From NCBI RefSeq assembly GCF_012584455.1, contig NZ_JABAEB010000007.1:124001-188000 (forward strand): a DNA stretch of 64,000 bases, in the 5' to 3' direction. This document shows positions 18,860 through 28,815 of the stretch, one piece after another (the stretch's first letter is position 1; each line of letters opens with the position of its first letter). The DNA is from Shewanella oncorhynchi (GTDB lineage: Bacteria > Pseudomonadota > Gammaproteobacteria > Enterobacterales > Shewanellaceae). The notes under the pieces were generated by a model that saw only the letters and a list, made by a program, of their open reading frames with translations, made no database searches and was not told where the DNA came from. The translations under genes were made by a program, and so were the position numbers.

Positions 18860-18919
18860 GCCGATAAATATGCTGGCAAATACGCTAGTAAACATTCTAG
18901 TAAATAGGCTAGTAAATAT
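18860..18919. repeat. Minisatellite, five 12-bp units
   Basis: Units are GCCGATAAATAT / GCTGGCAAATAC / GCTAGTAAACAT / TCTAGTAAATAG / GCTAGTAAATAT. The array covers the stop codon of the HlyD gene and the start of the spacer toward the DUF2955 gene, so its last unit encodes the end of that protein. Confidence 0.8.
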
Positions 18920-19979
18920 AGTGCAGCAGGCTGATTGCTTTAATTTGCACCTTAGCGAGCAAGCTAAACAGACTATTCTCGGGCAGCAGTTGCACGGTCG
19001 CGCGCGCACCCGCAGGTAAGCTGTTCATTGCCATACCATCTAACACTAGATGTAATCTCAATCTTTGGGCATCACGTACCCAACGGTCCGATTCCTGTGG
19101 CGCGGCTAAACGGCCATTGGCATCGAATTGCCCAGCACTCACGCCCGCATCGACACTGCTCACCGTCGCCCGATATAAACGCCCAGGTTCGCCATCGAAC
19201 GCAATCAAAGCGGTCGAAGAAGCATTCACGCCACGCAGGCTCTTCTCGCGAAAATCGGCAATAATATCCACTTTATCCGATACCACGGCCAACAGAGGTT
19301 GCCCCACGGTCGCAAAACTACCGACTTCTAACTGTAAGTTAGTCACTATCCCATCTTGATCTGCACGTATTTGGGTATAAGACAGATTAAGCTCGGCTTG
19401 GGCTAAATGATTTTGCGCCTGACGCACTTTAAGATTCTCTTCGCCATAACTGCCACGACTCACTTTGAGTTTTTCTAAACGCGCATTGGCGGCAAGCAAA
19501 TTGGCTTCAGCAGCTGCGGCATCGCTATCGGCTAGCTCCTTTTGCTGCTGCGATACACCATGGGTGGCATACAGGGCATCGAGACGTTTAGCCTCGCTGC
19601 GTTTTTGTTGTGAGGTGGTTTTATTGGCATTGACCTCGGCCTTAGCAGCCAGTAGCGAGGCATCTAACTCAGAATTATCTTGACGGGCTTGCTCTAAGGC
19701 CAATTTAGCTTGCGATACCGCTAACTCATAAGGCGCGGGATCGACTTGAAACAACAAATCGCCCTTGGCAACCGTTTGGTTATTGGTCACGGCTATGGTC
19801 TGGATTTTACCGCTGATCTGCGGTGTCACTTTAGTCACTACACGGGTCGCCATTGCTTGAGGCGTCAATGGCATCATAGTGTCGGCCAGCATGAAATAGC
19901 CAAAAACCATCACAAAGCCAAACATGGCAAATTTTACTAAACGGGCAAACTGTTGATCCGGTGTCATCTTCTTTCTCAC
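18909..19979 (-). CDS. HlyD/EmrA-type membrane fusion protein
   Basis: Periplasmic adaptor anchored by one N-terminal helix (FAMFGFVMVFGYFMLAD). The order is typical: a biotinyl-lipoyl half (VTPQISGKIQTIAVTNNQTV), a long coiled-coil hairpin (about 85-190, Ala/Gln/Lys-rich), the second lipoyl half (IRADQDGIVTNLQLEVGSF) and a beta-barrel. The GTG start at 19979 overlaps the MarR stop, implying translational coupling; an ATG at 19967 is an alternative. The C-terminal tail KAISLLHYIY runs into a 12-bp tandem repeat and may vary between strains. It should work with the DUF2955 protein encoded next. Confidence 0.88.
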   Translation of the reverse strand: MRKKMTPDQQFARLVKFAMFGFVMVFGYFMLADTMMPLTPQAMATRVVTKVTPQISGKIQTIAVTNNQTVAKGDLLFQVDPAPYELAVSQAKLALEQARQDNSELDASLLAAKAEVNANKTTSQQKRSEAKRLDALYATHGVSQQQKELADSDAAAAEANLLAANARLEKLKVSRGSYGEENLKVRQAQNHLAQAELNLSYTQIRADQDGIVTNLQLEVGSFATVGQPLLAVVSDKVDIIADFREKSLRGVNASSTALIAFDGEPGRLYRATVSSVDAGVSAGQFDANGRLAAPQESDRWVRDAQRLRLHLVLDGMAMNSLPAGARATVQLLPENSLFSLLAKVQIKAISLLHYIY

Positions 19980-20449
19980 AAAAGGGTGTCTGTAACCTTG
20001 GTTAATTTGGCGCTTGCGTTGTCGCTGATCAGGCTAATAATGCGTTCAAATTCGCTCAACTCTTCGGCACTGATCCCGCCTAATAACTCACGGCGCACTT
20101 GAATAATCCGCGCTTCCATTTGCTTTAAAACATCTAATCCTGCTGGCGTCAGACTCACAATCCTTGCCCGCTTATCTTTGTCACAACAATGACGCTCGAC
20201 TAAACCTTGCTCTTCTAATTGCCCTAAGGTGCGCATTAGCGAAGCCAATTCAATTTCTAAGGCATCGGCCAACACTTTTTGGCTCACACTGTCGCCTAAA
20301 CGCAGCAGTTTCCAAAGGGCAGTCCAACGGGGATGAGTTAATCCTAAAGGTGCCAGCTCAACATCGGCCACGGTACGCCACAGTCGATGCAGACGGCCTA
20401 AATGCTCCGCCAGTGATAACTCTTTTAGTCGCTCTAATTCTTTTTGCAT
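19976..20449 (-). CDS. MarR-family transcriptional regulator
   Basis: Cytoplasmic winged-helix repressor, first gene of the efflux operon. I start at ATG 20449 (MQKELERLKELS), because an upstream ATG at 20482 would place an operator inside the coding region. The core reads LTHPRWTALWKLL, LADALEIELASLMRTLGQLEEQGLVERHCC and DKRARIVSLTPAG, which is the usual helix-turn-helix and wing order. The two consecutive Cys in ERHCCDKDK, at the base of the wing, could make it thiol-responsive, but this is inference. It probably represses its own operon. Confidence 0.88.
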   Translation of the reverse strand: MQKELERLKELSLAEHLGRLHRLWRTVADVELAPLGLTHPRWTALWKLLRLGDSVSQKVLADALEIELASLMRTLGQLEEQGLVERHCCDKDKRARIVSLTPAGLDVLKQMEARIIQVRRELLGGISAEELSEFERIISLISDNASAKLTKVTDTLL

Positions 20450-20466
20450 CTTGCTCACCCACTTAG

Positions 20467-20503
20467 TTAGCGTGCTAAGCATTATACTTAGTTAGCAGGC
20501 TAA
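20467..20503. promoter_or_regulatory. Twin palindromic operators upstream of the marR gene
   Basis: TTAGCGTGCTAA at 20467-20478 and TTAGCAGGCTAA at 20492-20503 are the same 12-bp palindrome (TTAGC-NN-GCTAA), spaced 25 bp centre to centre. Each is preceded by TTAG, giving a repeated CTTAGTTAGC half. They sit just before the regulator start, the usual place for MarR-type autoregulation. Confidence 0.75.
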
Positions 20504-20669
20504 GTAAATATTTAGGCCCAAAATAGATCTGTGTCCAAGGGCACGAAACGAGCGTAAGAGGGAATAAATAACTTAAAAAGGTTCGCGCCCTCTCAAATCT
20601 TATCAAGTTGTATCTCTATAATATCAAACGGATAAATTGAGTTGATTTGCACATGAATTGGAGGCTGTT

Positions 20670-22574
20670 TTGATAAATCTAAAAATTAGTACGAGGATCG
20701 TTATTGGGATCTGTCTATTACTGTTAACAGTAATGAGCTTTATCATGCCGCTCGTTCTCTCTGAATTCAGTCGCCAAGTTGCAGAATCCGAGCAAAGAGA
20801 ACTCCATAAGATCTATGAAACCGCTGTTGCCGAGATAGCCTCATCGGGCAAATTAGCCGAAGCAATGGCAACCATCATCTCACTCACGCCAGAAGTTCAA
20901 AGCACCTTTGCAACAGGTGAACGTGATGAACTCACCGCCCGTACCTTACCTATATTTACTCAACTAAAGCGCGATTTTGCGGTTCAGCAATTCCAATTTC
21001 ATAGGCCACCTGCCACTTCTTTTCTACGCTTGCATCGTCCCGAAAAATTTGGCGATGATCTCACCAGCATACGCAAGACCATAGTTGAAACAAATAGCCA
21101 AAAGCGCCCTCTTTATGGCTTGGAATATGGAGTGGAAGGATTAGGTATTCGTGGTTTAGTTCCAATGACTTACAACGGACAACACACGGGCTCAGTTGAG
21201 TTTGGCATGTCCTTCGGTCAACCCTTTTTTGATAATTTTAAACAAGCCTATCAAGCAGAAATTGCCCTCATCTTGCCAGATGATTCAGGTTACAAGTTAT
21301 TTGGCGCTACATTCACGCCTGATACCCAAGCGGCAGATGAACTCAATAACGTCATGCAAGGCCATGAAGTCATACGCACTATTTCCTTAAATAACAAAAC
21401 CTACGCCCTGTATCGCAACGCCATAAAAGATTACTCAGGAAACGTGTTTGGCGTACTCGATATTGCGATGGATAGAACCCATTCAGAACAAGCGATAGCG
21501 GATATTCGCCTTAAGTTGATCCTTATCGGTTTAGTGGCTCTGGTCATTGGAACCGCCATTGCTTGGTTTATTGCCAAAGGGATTACTCGCCCTATCGCTG
21601 AAACCACCCAAGCCATGAATGATATCGCTGAAGGTGAAGGCGATTTAACCCGCAGAATCGCGGTAAAAGGTAAGGATGAAATTGCTGAATTATCGATGGC
21701 ATTCAACCGCTTTGTAGAAAAAATTCACAACACAGTTTCCCACGTCGCCGACTCAACAAGCCTGCTCGCCACCTCTGCTGAAGAAATGTCGAGCATTACG
21801 CGGGAAACCCAGAAGATGGCGAGTCGTCAGCACCTCGAAACTGAGCAAGTTGCCACCGCAATGAATGAAATGGCCGCAACGGTTCAAGAAGTTGCCCATA
21901 ACGCGACCGATGCGGCCGATGCCGCCAATCATGCCAATGACTCAACCGAACAAGGCAAATTGGTTGTACAAAAAGTGGTAACTACTATCGCCATATTGGC
22001 CGAGGAAATAGCCACAGCAGCGAGTGCAATCAATGAATTAGAGCGTAATACCGCTGAAATTGATTCTGTGCTTGTGGTTATCCGTAATATTGCCGACCAA
22101 ACTAATTTACTCGCACTCAATGCGGCAATTGAAGCCGCAAGGGCGGGAGAACAAGGTCGAGGGTTTGCGGTCGTTGCCGATGAAGTACGCACTCTGGCGA
22201 GTCGTACTCAAGCATCTACAACGGAAATTCAGCAGATGATCGAAGCGCTTCAGCATAAAGCTAAGTCCACAGTCAATGCGATGGAAACCAGCACCCGTAC
22301 CACCCAAAGCTGTGTATCCCAAGTTCACCAAGCGGGTGAAGCACTCGAAGCCATTACCCATGCGGTTTCCACCATTAGCCAGATGAATATCCAGATCGCC
22401 AGCGCTGCAAATGAGCAATGTGCGGTTTCGGCAGAAATTAATAAAAATGTTAATAACATCAATGATATTGCGACCAATGCGACAGATAGTGCGGTACAAA
22501 CTGCACGCGCTGGCGATGAACTTGCCCAACTCGCAGCCCGTTTAACAACTTTATTAGCTCAATTTAGAATTTAA
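20670..22574 (+). CDS. Methyl-accepting chemotaxis protein
   Basis: Inner-membrane chemoreceptor that signals to CheA/CheW. I prefer the TTG at 20670, since GGAGG lies 5 bases upstream; this gives [12 protein letters not shown]1 covers about 10-30. A Cache-like periplasmic sensor domain spans about 31-275, with an aromatic/His block ([16 protein letters not shown]) and [16 protein letters not shown]2 is near 280-300, followed by HAMP ([25 protein letters not shown]). The signalling tip is [27 protein letters not shown]. No C-terminal pentapeptide CheR tether is present. The ligand is unknown; location among sulfur genes is only suggestive. A terminator follows. Confidence 0.93.
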   Translation: MINLKISTRIVIGICLLLLTVMSFIMPLVLSEFSRQVAESEQRELHKIYETAVAEIASSGKLAEAMATIISLTPEVQSTFATGERDELTARTLPIFTQLKRDFAVQQFQFHRPPATSFLRLHRPEKFGDDLTSIRKTIVETNSQKRPLYGLEYGVEGLGIRGLVPMTYNGQHTGSVEFGMSFGQPFFDNFKQAYQAEIALILPDDSGYKLFGATFTPDTQAADELNNVMQGHEVIRTISLNNKTYALYRNAIKDYSGNVFGVLDIAMDRTHSEQAIADIRLKLILIGLVALVIGTAIAWFIAKGITRPIAETTQAMNDIAEGEGDLTRRIAVKGKDEIAELSMAFNRFVEKIHNTVSHVADSTSLLATSAEEMSSITRETQKMASRQHLETEQVATAMNEMAATVQEVAHNATDAADAANHANDSTEQGKLVVQKVVTTIAILAEEIATAASAINELERNTAEIDSVLVVIRNIADQTNLLALNAAIEAARAGEQGRGFAVVADEVRTLASRTQASTTEIQQMIEALQHKAKSTVNAMETSTRTTQSCVSQVHQAGEALEAITHAVSTISQMNIQIASAANEQCAVSAEINKNVNNINDIATNATDSAVQTARAGDELAQLAARLTTLLAQFRI

Positions 22575-22582
22575 ACAAAACA

Positions 22583-22609
22583 AAACGCCGCATTCTCTGC
22601 GGCGTTTTT
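22583..22609. terminator. Terminator between the MCP gene and metF, probably bidirectional
   Basis: Perfect stem AAACGCCGCA / TGCGGCGTTT with a 5-base loop. There is a T run on the + side and A-rich sequence on the other side. It lies between two convergent genes. Confidence 0.85.
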
Positions 22610-22630
22610 ATTAGCTTATTTTATAAGGTT

Positions 22631-23554
<924 letters not shown>

Positions 23555-23575
23555 CTAGTATGAATTCGTTAAAAT

Positions 23576-23607
23576 GGACGTTTGGACGTCTATATGTCCA
23601 TATACTA
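23576..23607. promoter_or_regulatory. MetJ operator upstream of metF, four tandem 8-bp boxes
   Basis: Contiguous 8-mers GGACGTTT / GGACGTCT / ATATGTCC / ATATACTA, compared with the MetJ consensus AGACGTCT. The first three are strong matches and the fourth weak. It lies 58-89 bases before the metF start. Confidence 0.88.
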
Positions 23608-23692
23608 GAGAAACTGAGATGTAAGTCAAGCCCAAAAATACCCATAAACCGCATTTAATCTCGGTTAATTCAATAGATTTATTCTAGCCAAT

Positions 23693-23717
23693 AAAAAAGG
23701 ACTCGAATGAGTCCTTT
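23693..23717 (-). terminator. Terminator after metL
   Basis: AAAGGACTC / GAGTCCTTT stem with a 4-base loop, followed by a T run on the minus strand. It ends the metBL unit 19 bases past the metL stop. Confidence 0.85.
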
Positions 23718-23735
23718 AAGAAGCTTGATACCGCG

Positions 23736-26129
23736 TTATTCCTGCAGCAGATCGCGACAGATCTGGGTCAGATCCGACTGCACCGCCGCCGCTGTCACTT
23801 CGCGTCCGGCGCCCGGTCCACGGATGATCAGCGGATTACCTTGGTAGAAGACACTGCGGATCACAAACACATTATCACCAGGGGTTAAGTTGGCGTAAGG
23901 GTGATGGGTATCGATCCACTGTAAACCCACTTCTGCCTTGAACTCTGGGCCGCTATTGTCTAAGGATGCCACATATCTGAGCACCTTATTTTGCTCCGCC
24001 GCCGCACCATACTGTTGCAGCAGATCGGCATCTAACTCGGCAATGCGGGTGAGAAATTGATCTAAGGGAATATCCGCCAAAGCGGCTGGTACGAGTGAGC
24101 GCAGCTCAATATCTTCGAGCTCGATTTCAAGGCCAATTTCACGGGCCAAAATAAGCAGTTTACGCTGCATATCACGACCGGAGAGATCGTCGCGGGGATC
24201 GGGTTCAGTAATACCTAAGCCTCTGGCTTCAATCACTAATTCTGAAAATGGCTTACTAGTATCGTATTTCTCAAACAACCAACACAAGGTGCCGGAGAAA
24301 ATCCCGCCCACCGCTTCAACGCTATCACCGCTGTTACGCAGATCATTTAGCGCATGTTGGATAGGTAAACCTGCGCCACAGCTGGCGTTATAGCGCCAAA
24401 ACAAACGACGGTTACCCAGTTGCTGCTTTAACTCTCGATAGAAAGGCAGTGGACCCGAGCCCGCAAGTTTATTCGCGCTCACCACATGGATGCCACGCTC
24501 GAACAGTTCTGGATATTGCAGCGTCAAACTGGCGCTGGCACTGATATCTAAGGCCACCAGCTCATCGCAGTTAACTTTCTCTAATTGCTCGAATAAATGT
24601 TCATACTGCCAAGGTGTTGCTTCAGTATTAAACTCTGTTTGCCACGCGGCAAGATTAATCCCAGTGGATTTAATCAAGGCTTTACTCGAACTGACCAAAC
24701 CGACTAACTCAACACAGGCTTCGAGTTCATGGTCCAATGATGGTGAAACCGACTTAAACAGATCAATCCAAGCCTCACCGATATTACCCACACCGAGCAG
24801 CAGGACGCCAATGCGTTTACGCGGGCCAGCGCAGCGACGGTGAACTTTTTGGGTTAACAGATTCACCTGTGACTGGGGCACTAACGTCACTAAACTTAAA
24901 TCGCCACTGAACAAAGGTTTAGCATCACGGCTTAGTAAACGGGCGAAGCTGCGACGATAATGTTCAGCGTCAGCACTCACTAATGCGACTAAACCAAAAT
25001 CTGTGTTGATCTGCTGATCGCTGATCCCTAATGCTTCTGCCTCGGCATCGAGTAATCTTTGAACTTGTTTTTGATTTTCAGCGGTATAGGCAAGTTCAAC
25101 CCTTTGATGGGCAGAGGTCCAATGGGCCAATGGCGTTAAACCCGCGGCTATCAATAGATCTAATAAACGGGTTAACTCACCCGTGAGTTTAAAGCCGAAT
25201 AGGACCACAGCATTGAGGTTAGTCACCACAGGCGCGCTCGCCGACGAACTGTGGGGCGCGATTAAGGTAAAGTCTGTGTGGGACGCATAACTTGAACGCA
25301 CCGCTAAGCTCACTTCGGTATTGAATAACGGCTGCAAAGTGCGCGAATGCAATACTGGCGAGCCTAAACGCGCTAGGCGATCGGCTTCGGCAAGTGACAT
25401 ACTTTTCAGTAACTTGGCATCGTTGATTTTATTAGGATCGGCGTTGAACACCCCTTCCACATCGGTCCAAATGGTCACGCGCTCGATATCGGCGAGACTC
25501 GCAATCAGGCTGGCACTAAAATCTGAACCATTACGGCCAAGTAATAGGGTATCGCCACGCTCGTTAGCACAGATAAAACCTGTGATCACTAAGCGTTCAT
25601 TGGGATGCGCGGCTAATAGGGCTTGTACTTTAGCGCGGGATTCTTGTACCCGAATTTGCGGCACAGCGGCTTCATCGGCCACTAAAATTGAACAGGCATC
25701 CACATGGCTTGCCGCCACGCCAGATTCGCGCAGTAGCGCCGCCATTAAACGTGCCGACCAACGTTCGCCAAAGCTCACCACATGATTGATTTGGTATTCA
25801 TTGCGCTCATCTAAGGCCAACAAGCTGATGAGTTGCGCTTTATCTGTGGCCAAACGCTCACGCAGATCGCGGGCTTGTTCATTCGACAACAACTGCTCAA
25901 TCAACCCCTGTTGGTAGCTGATCAGCACTTGTAACTCTTCTTGCCATAGCTGACCCGCATCACGCAGCGCTAATAATTTATACAGGAAATTCGTGCTTTT
26001 ACCCGCCGCAGAGACCACCACAAGATCATCACTATGACCGTGGGTTAACAGGATATGGGCGACTCGGCGATAACAATCGGCATCCGCTAAACTGGAGCCA
26101 CCAAATTTATGTAAGTGACAACGTGCCAT
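23736..26129 (-). CDS. metL: Bifunctional aspartokinase / homoserine dehydrogenase II
   Basis: Catalyses the first and third steps of the aspartate pathway toward homoserine and methionine. The N-terminal kinase begins ARCHLHKFGGSSLAD with the Lys-Phe-Gly-Gly site. Later come FGERWSARLMAALL, ITGFIC, LLGRNGSDFSASL and the VWIDVEGVF-type region (TIWTDVEGVFNADP). A degenerate ACT-like linker follows at about 300-430. The dehydrogenase half starts near 440 with the nucleotide motif GVLLLGVGNIGEAW. It continues with VSANK, YNASCGAGLPIQ and LSGRDMQRKLLILARE. At 797 residues it is close to E. coli MetL (810). It follows metB by 11 bases and belongs to the MetJ regulon. Confidence 0.96.
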   Translation of the reverse strand: MARCHLHKFGGSSLADADCYRRVAHILLTHGHSDDLVVVSAAGKSTNFLYKLLALRDAGQLWQEELQVLISYQQGLIEQLLSNEQARDLRERLATDKAQLISLLALDERNEYQINHVVSFGERWSARLMAALLRESGVAASHVDACSILVADEAAVPQIRVQESRAKVQALLAAHPNERLVITGFICANERGDTLLLGRNGSDFSASLIASLADIERVTIWTDVEGVFNADPNKINDAKLLKSMSLAEADRLARLGSPVLHSRTLQPLFNTEVSLAVRSSYASHTDFTLIAPHSSSASAPVVTNLNAVVLFGFKLTGELTRLLDLLIAAGLTPLAHWTSAHQRVELAYTAENQKQVQRLLDAEAEALGISDQQINTDFGLVALVSADAEHYRRSFARLLSRDAKPLFSGDLSLVTLVPQSQVNLLTQKVHRRCAGPRKRIGVLLLGVGNIGEAWIDLFKSVSPSLDHELEACVELVGLVSSSKALIKSTGINLAAWQTEFNTEATPWQYEHLFEQLEKVNCDELVALDISASASLTLQYPELFERGIHVVSANKLAGSGPLPFYRELKQQLGNRRLFWRYNASCGAGLPIQHALNDLRNSGDSVEAVGGIFSGTLCWLFEKYDTSKPFSELVIEARGLGITEPDPRDDLSGRDMQRKLLILAREIGLEIELEDIELRSLVPAALADIPLDQFLTRIAELDADLLQQYGAAAEQNKVLRYVASLDNSGPEFKAEVGLQWIDTHHPYANLTPGDNVFVIRSVFYQGNPLIIRGPGAGREVTAAAVQSDLTQICRDLLQE

Positions 26130-26140
26130 CTATTATTCCT

Positions 26141-27304
26141 CTACTGACAAGCCGCAACGGCGGCTAATCCTGCTTGAATATCTGCAACTAAATCGGCGGC
26201 ATCTTCAATACCCACCGATAGACGCAATAGGGTGTCCTTAATACCAGCCTCGAAGCGCGCCTGCGGCTCCATGGCTCTGTGGGTCATAGTGGCGGGCACT
26301 GCCACTAAACTTTCGACGCCACCTAAACTTTCCGCCACGCTAAATAAGCTGAGTGCACCTAAAAAGGCCACCACTTCGGCCTCGCCGCCTTTGAGCTCAA
26401 AGCTCAGCATAGCGCCAAAGCCCTGTTGTTGCTTGGCCGCAATGGCGTGACCAGGGTGATCCGCAAGCCCTGGGTAATAGACTTTGCTCACCACAGGGCT
26501 TTGCGTTAATACCTCAATAATACGCTGGGCATTGGCTTGATGCTCGCGAATACGCACAGCTAAGGTACGTAGGCCGCGCAGGGTCAGATAACTGTCAAAG
26601 GCTGACCCCGTTAAGCCTAGAGTGTTCGACCACCAATGTAAGCTTTCACCGATTTGCGCGTCTTTGGCGACCACAGCGCCGCCGACCACATCGCTATGAC
26701 CATTGATATATTTAGTGGTGGAGTGGATAACGATATCCGCGCCTAACAATAGGGGTTGTTGCAATATTGGCGATAAAAAAGTGTTATCGACCACCACCAG
26801 CGCGCCGACCCCATGGCTCGCCTTAGCAATGGCTTCGATATCTACCACACGCAATAACGGGTTCGATGGGGTTTCGAGCCACACCATCTTAGGATTCTGC
26901 GCAATGGCGGCGGCTAACGCTTGGCTGTCGGTTTGGTCGACCACAATGAGCTTAAACTGGCCTTTCTTCGCCAAGTTGGTAAATAAACGGTAGGAACCAC
27001 CATAGCAATCATGGGGCACAACTAATAGGTCATCGGGGCCGAGCAAAGTCGTCACTAAGGTGATGGCCGCCATGCCAGTGCACGTCACTATGCCAGTGGC
27101 GCCCTTTTCTAATTGGGCTAATGCTTCGCCTAAAATGCAGCGCGTTGGGTTGCCTGAACGACTGTAATCGAATTCGCGGGGATTTTTATGACCATCGAAG
27201 GCGTAATTAGTCGACAAATAAATCGGTGGCACAACTGCACCATATTGAGTATCGCTTTCGATACCCTGACGCACTGCCAGTGTGGCTAATTGACGCTCTG
27301 CCAT
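26141..27304 (-). CDS. metB: Cystathionine gamma-synthase
   Basis: PLP enzyme joining cysteine and an activated homoserine to form cystathionine; cytoplasmic. The 387 residues match E. coli MetB (386). The start reads MAERQLATLAVRQGIESDTQ. PLP-site landmarks are YSRSGNPTR, CTGMAAI, DDCYGGSYR-like HDCYGGSYRLF, VVVDNTFLSP and STTKYINGHSDVVGG, with the Schiff-base Lys in the last. SLGGVESL near the C-terminus fits the gamma-synthase group. First gene of metBL, divergent from metJ and controlled by MetJ boxes between them. Confidence 0.95.
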   Translation of the reverse strand: MAERQLATLAVRQGIESDTQYGAVVPPIYLSTNYAFDGHKNPREFDYSRSGNPTRCILGEALAQLEKGATGIVTCTGMAAITLVTTLLGPDDLLVVPHDCYGGSYRLFTNLAKKGQFKLIVVDQTDSQALAAAIAQNPKMVWLETPSNPLLRVVDIEAIAKASHGVGALVVVDNTFLSPILQQPLLLGADIVIHSTTKYINGHSDVVGGAVVAKDAQIGESLHWWSNTLGLTGSAFDSYLTLRGLRTLAVRIREHQANAQRIIEVLTQSPVVSKVYYPGLADHPGHAIAAKQQQGFGAMLSFELKGGEAEVVAFLGALSLFSVAESLGGVESLVAVPATMTHRAMEPQARFEAGIKDTLLRLSVGIEDAADLVADIQAGLAAVAACQ

Positions 27305-27335
27305 GGGTGGACTCCTAAATTCGGTAGACTGATAG

Positions 27336-27414
27336 AGATGTCTGGACGTCTAAATGTACCTAAGCCCAACGCCATCGTCAATAGGCGTGAAGACGTTTAG
27401 ACGTCTGAACATAA
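27336..27414. promoter_or_regulatory. MetJ operators between metB and metJ (two clusters)
   Basis: Cluster 1 (27336-27359): AGATGTCT / GGACGTCT / AAATGTAC. Cluster 2 (27391-27414): AGACGTTT / AGACGTCT / GAACATAA. The central AGACGTCT is a perfect consensus. Cluster 1 faces metB. Cluster 2 is closer to the metJ side, so both the methionine operon and the repressor gene are likely under MetJ. Confidence 0.9.
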
Positions 27415-27516
27415 AGAAATCTGTTTGCAATCACAAAGAAATAGTAGCAATAATTTGACTGTTCTTTGTAAGGGTTTAAAATCTGCCCCGAATTTAGCGT
27501 TATAACAGGTGAGTCA

Positions 27517-27831
27517 ATGACTGAATGGAATGGGGAATACATCAGCCCCTATGCTGAACATGGCAAGAAGAATGAACAAGTAAAAAAAATTACTGTGTCT
27601 ATTCCGCTCAAAGTGCTTAAGGTCCTCACGGACGAACGTACTCGTCGTCAGGTCAATAATTTGCGTCACGCCACCAACAGCGAGCTGTTGTGTGAGGCAT
27701 TTTTGCACGCCTACACTGGCCAGCCATTGCCCAACGATGAAGATCTGTCAAAAGATAACCCAGACAGCATTCCCGCCGAAGCCAAGTTGTTGATGGATCA
27801 AATGGGAATAGAGTGGGAAGACATGGAATAG
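27517..27831 (+). CDS. metJ: Methionine repressor MetJ
   Basis: Ribbon-helix-helix repressor that uses S-adenosylmethionine as corepressor. The 104 residues equal the usual length. The DNA-contacting strand is in [20 protein letters not shown], and the following helices carry [23 protein letters not shown]. The C-terminus is acidic. It is divergent from metB across the shared box region, so it probably regulates itself. Confidence 0.97.
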   Translation: MTEWNGEYISPYAEHGKKNEQVKKITVSIPLKVLKVLTDERTRRQVNNLRHATNSELLCEAFLHAYTGQPLPNDEDLSKDNPDSIPAEAKLLMDQMGIEWEDME

Positions 27832-27872
27832 CGACTCGTCGCTTTCAAAGTCATATCACAGTGCTCATCAAT

Positions 27873-27897
27873 AGGGATCGTTAACGATCCCTTTTTG
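27873..27897 (+). terminator. Terminator after metJ
   Basis: AGGGATCGTT / AACGATCCCT perfect palindromic stem followed by T5, 41 bases past the metJ stop. Confidence 0.85.
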
Positions 27898-27965
27898 TTT
27901 ATACCCAAGCGACTTCAAACTTTAAATTTCACCATCTTGAGTTGGTTTGGGATATAGGAAATCCT

Positions 27966-28709
27966 ATGTTTTCTATGATAGATCCACAGACACTCGCCTT
28001 AGCCTCGCTGGTCGTGTTTCTGGGCGCCTTAACCCAAAGTCTGATTGGGTTTGGACTTGCGGTTGTCGCCAGTCCTTTGCTGTATATCGTCGATCCACAA
28101 CTTGTACCTGCGCCTGTTATTGCTATGGGTTTCTCCATCGCCCTGCTGACCTTAGTGCGTGAACGCGGTCACTTAGAATTCAATGGCTTGCAATATGCGC
28201 TCCTAGGTCGCGTGCCCGGCGGTTTTATCGGCGCGAGCCTGTTGCTGTTTGCGCCTCAACCTATACTCGGTTTATCCATCGCCGCCATTGTGACTGTCGC
28301 AGTGATCCTCAGCCTGTATAAATTCAGCCTGCCAGTGAATAAGAAAACCCTCTTCGGTGCGGGCGTGGTTTCAGGGATCTTCGGCAATATCGCCGCGATT
28401 GGTGGCCCGCCGATGGCGATTTTATTGGCAGGCAAAGATGCCTCGCAGTTTCGTGCTGCCCTGTCGGCCTTCTTCATTTTTAGCTCCATGATTGCATTGA
28501 TCATTTTAGCGATCACTGGCTTATTAGAATTAAAACATCTGTGGCTGTCGTTGATGCTGCTCCCCTCAGTGATTTTAGGTTACTTAGTCGCAGGACGATT
28601 AGTGGGCCGTGTCGATAAAGAGAAGACAAAGATGGCGACGTTAGTCCTGTGCAGTATCAGCGCCTTAGTGCTAACGGTGAAGTCGGTTATTGAGTTATTA
28701 CCCCAATAA
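27966..28709 (+). CDS. TauE/SafE (TSUP) family membrane exporter
   Basis: Inner-membrane carrier of the TSUP family, some of whose members move sulfite, sulfonates or other organosulfur anions. I take the ATG at 27966, as AGGAA lies 5 bases upstream; the longer TTG start lacks a site. About eight hydrophobic segments are visible, with the family's QSLIGFGLAVVASPLLY in the first repeat and GNIAAIGGPPMAILLAG in the second. It converges with psrC across a shared terminator. Sulfite as substrate is inferred from that neighbourhood. Confidence 0.85.
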   Translation: MFSMIDPQTLALASLVVFLGALTQSLIGFGLAVVASPLLYIVDPQLVPAPVIAMGFSIALLTLVRERGHLEFNGLQYALLGRVPGGFIGASLLLFAPQPILGLSIAAIVTVAVILSLYKFSLPVNKKTLFGAGVVSGIFGNIAAIGGPPMAILLAGKDASQFRAALSAFFIFSSMIALIILAITGLLELKHLWLSLMLLPSVILGYLVAGRLVGRVDKEKTKMATLVLCSISALVLTVKSVIELLPQ

Positions 28710-28752
28710 GCGTCCTGCTTGTACTGGCAAACCTTCTCAAGATTCAAACAAT

Positions 28753-28784
28753 AAAAAAGCACTGACATTGTCAGTGCTTTTTCT
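28753..28784. terminator. Bidirectional terminator between the TSUP gene and psrC
   Basis: AAAAAGCACTGA / TCAGTGCTTTTT hairpin with a short loop, giving a T run on both strands. It lies between convergent genes. Confidence 0.9.
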
Positions 28785-28815
28785 TTATCTATCAATATGT
28801 AAAGCTAGATTACAC

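Noticed and set aside
23736..26129. Antisense frames of 100-154 codons within metL, e.g. 25321-25785
   Set aside because: Shadows of a highly conserved coding gene; no ribosome sites or family similarity.
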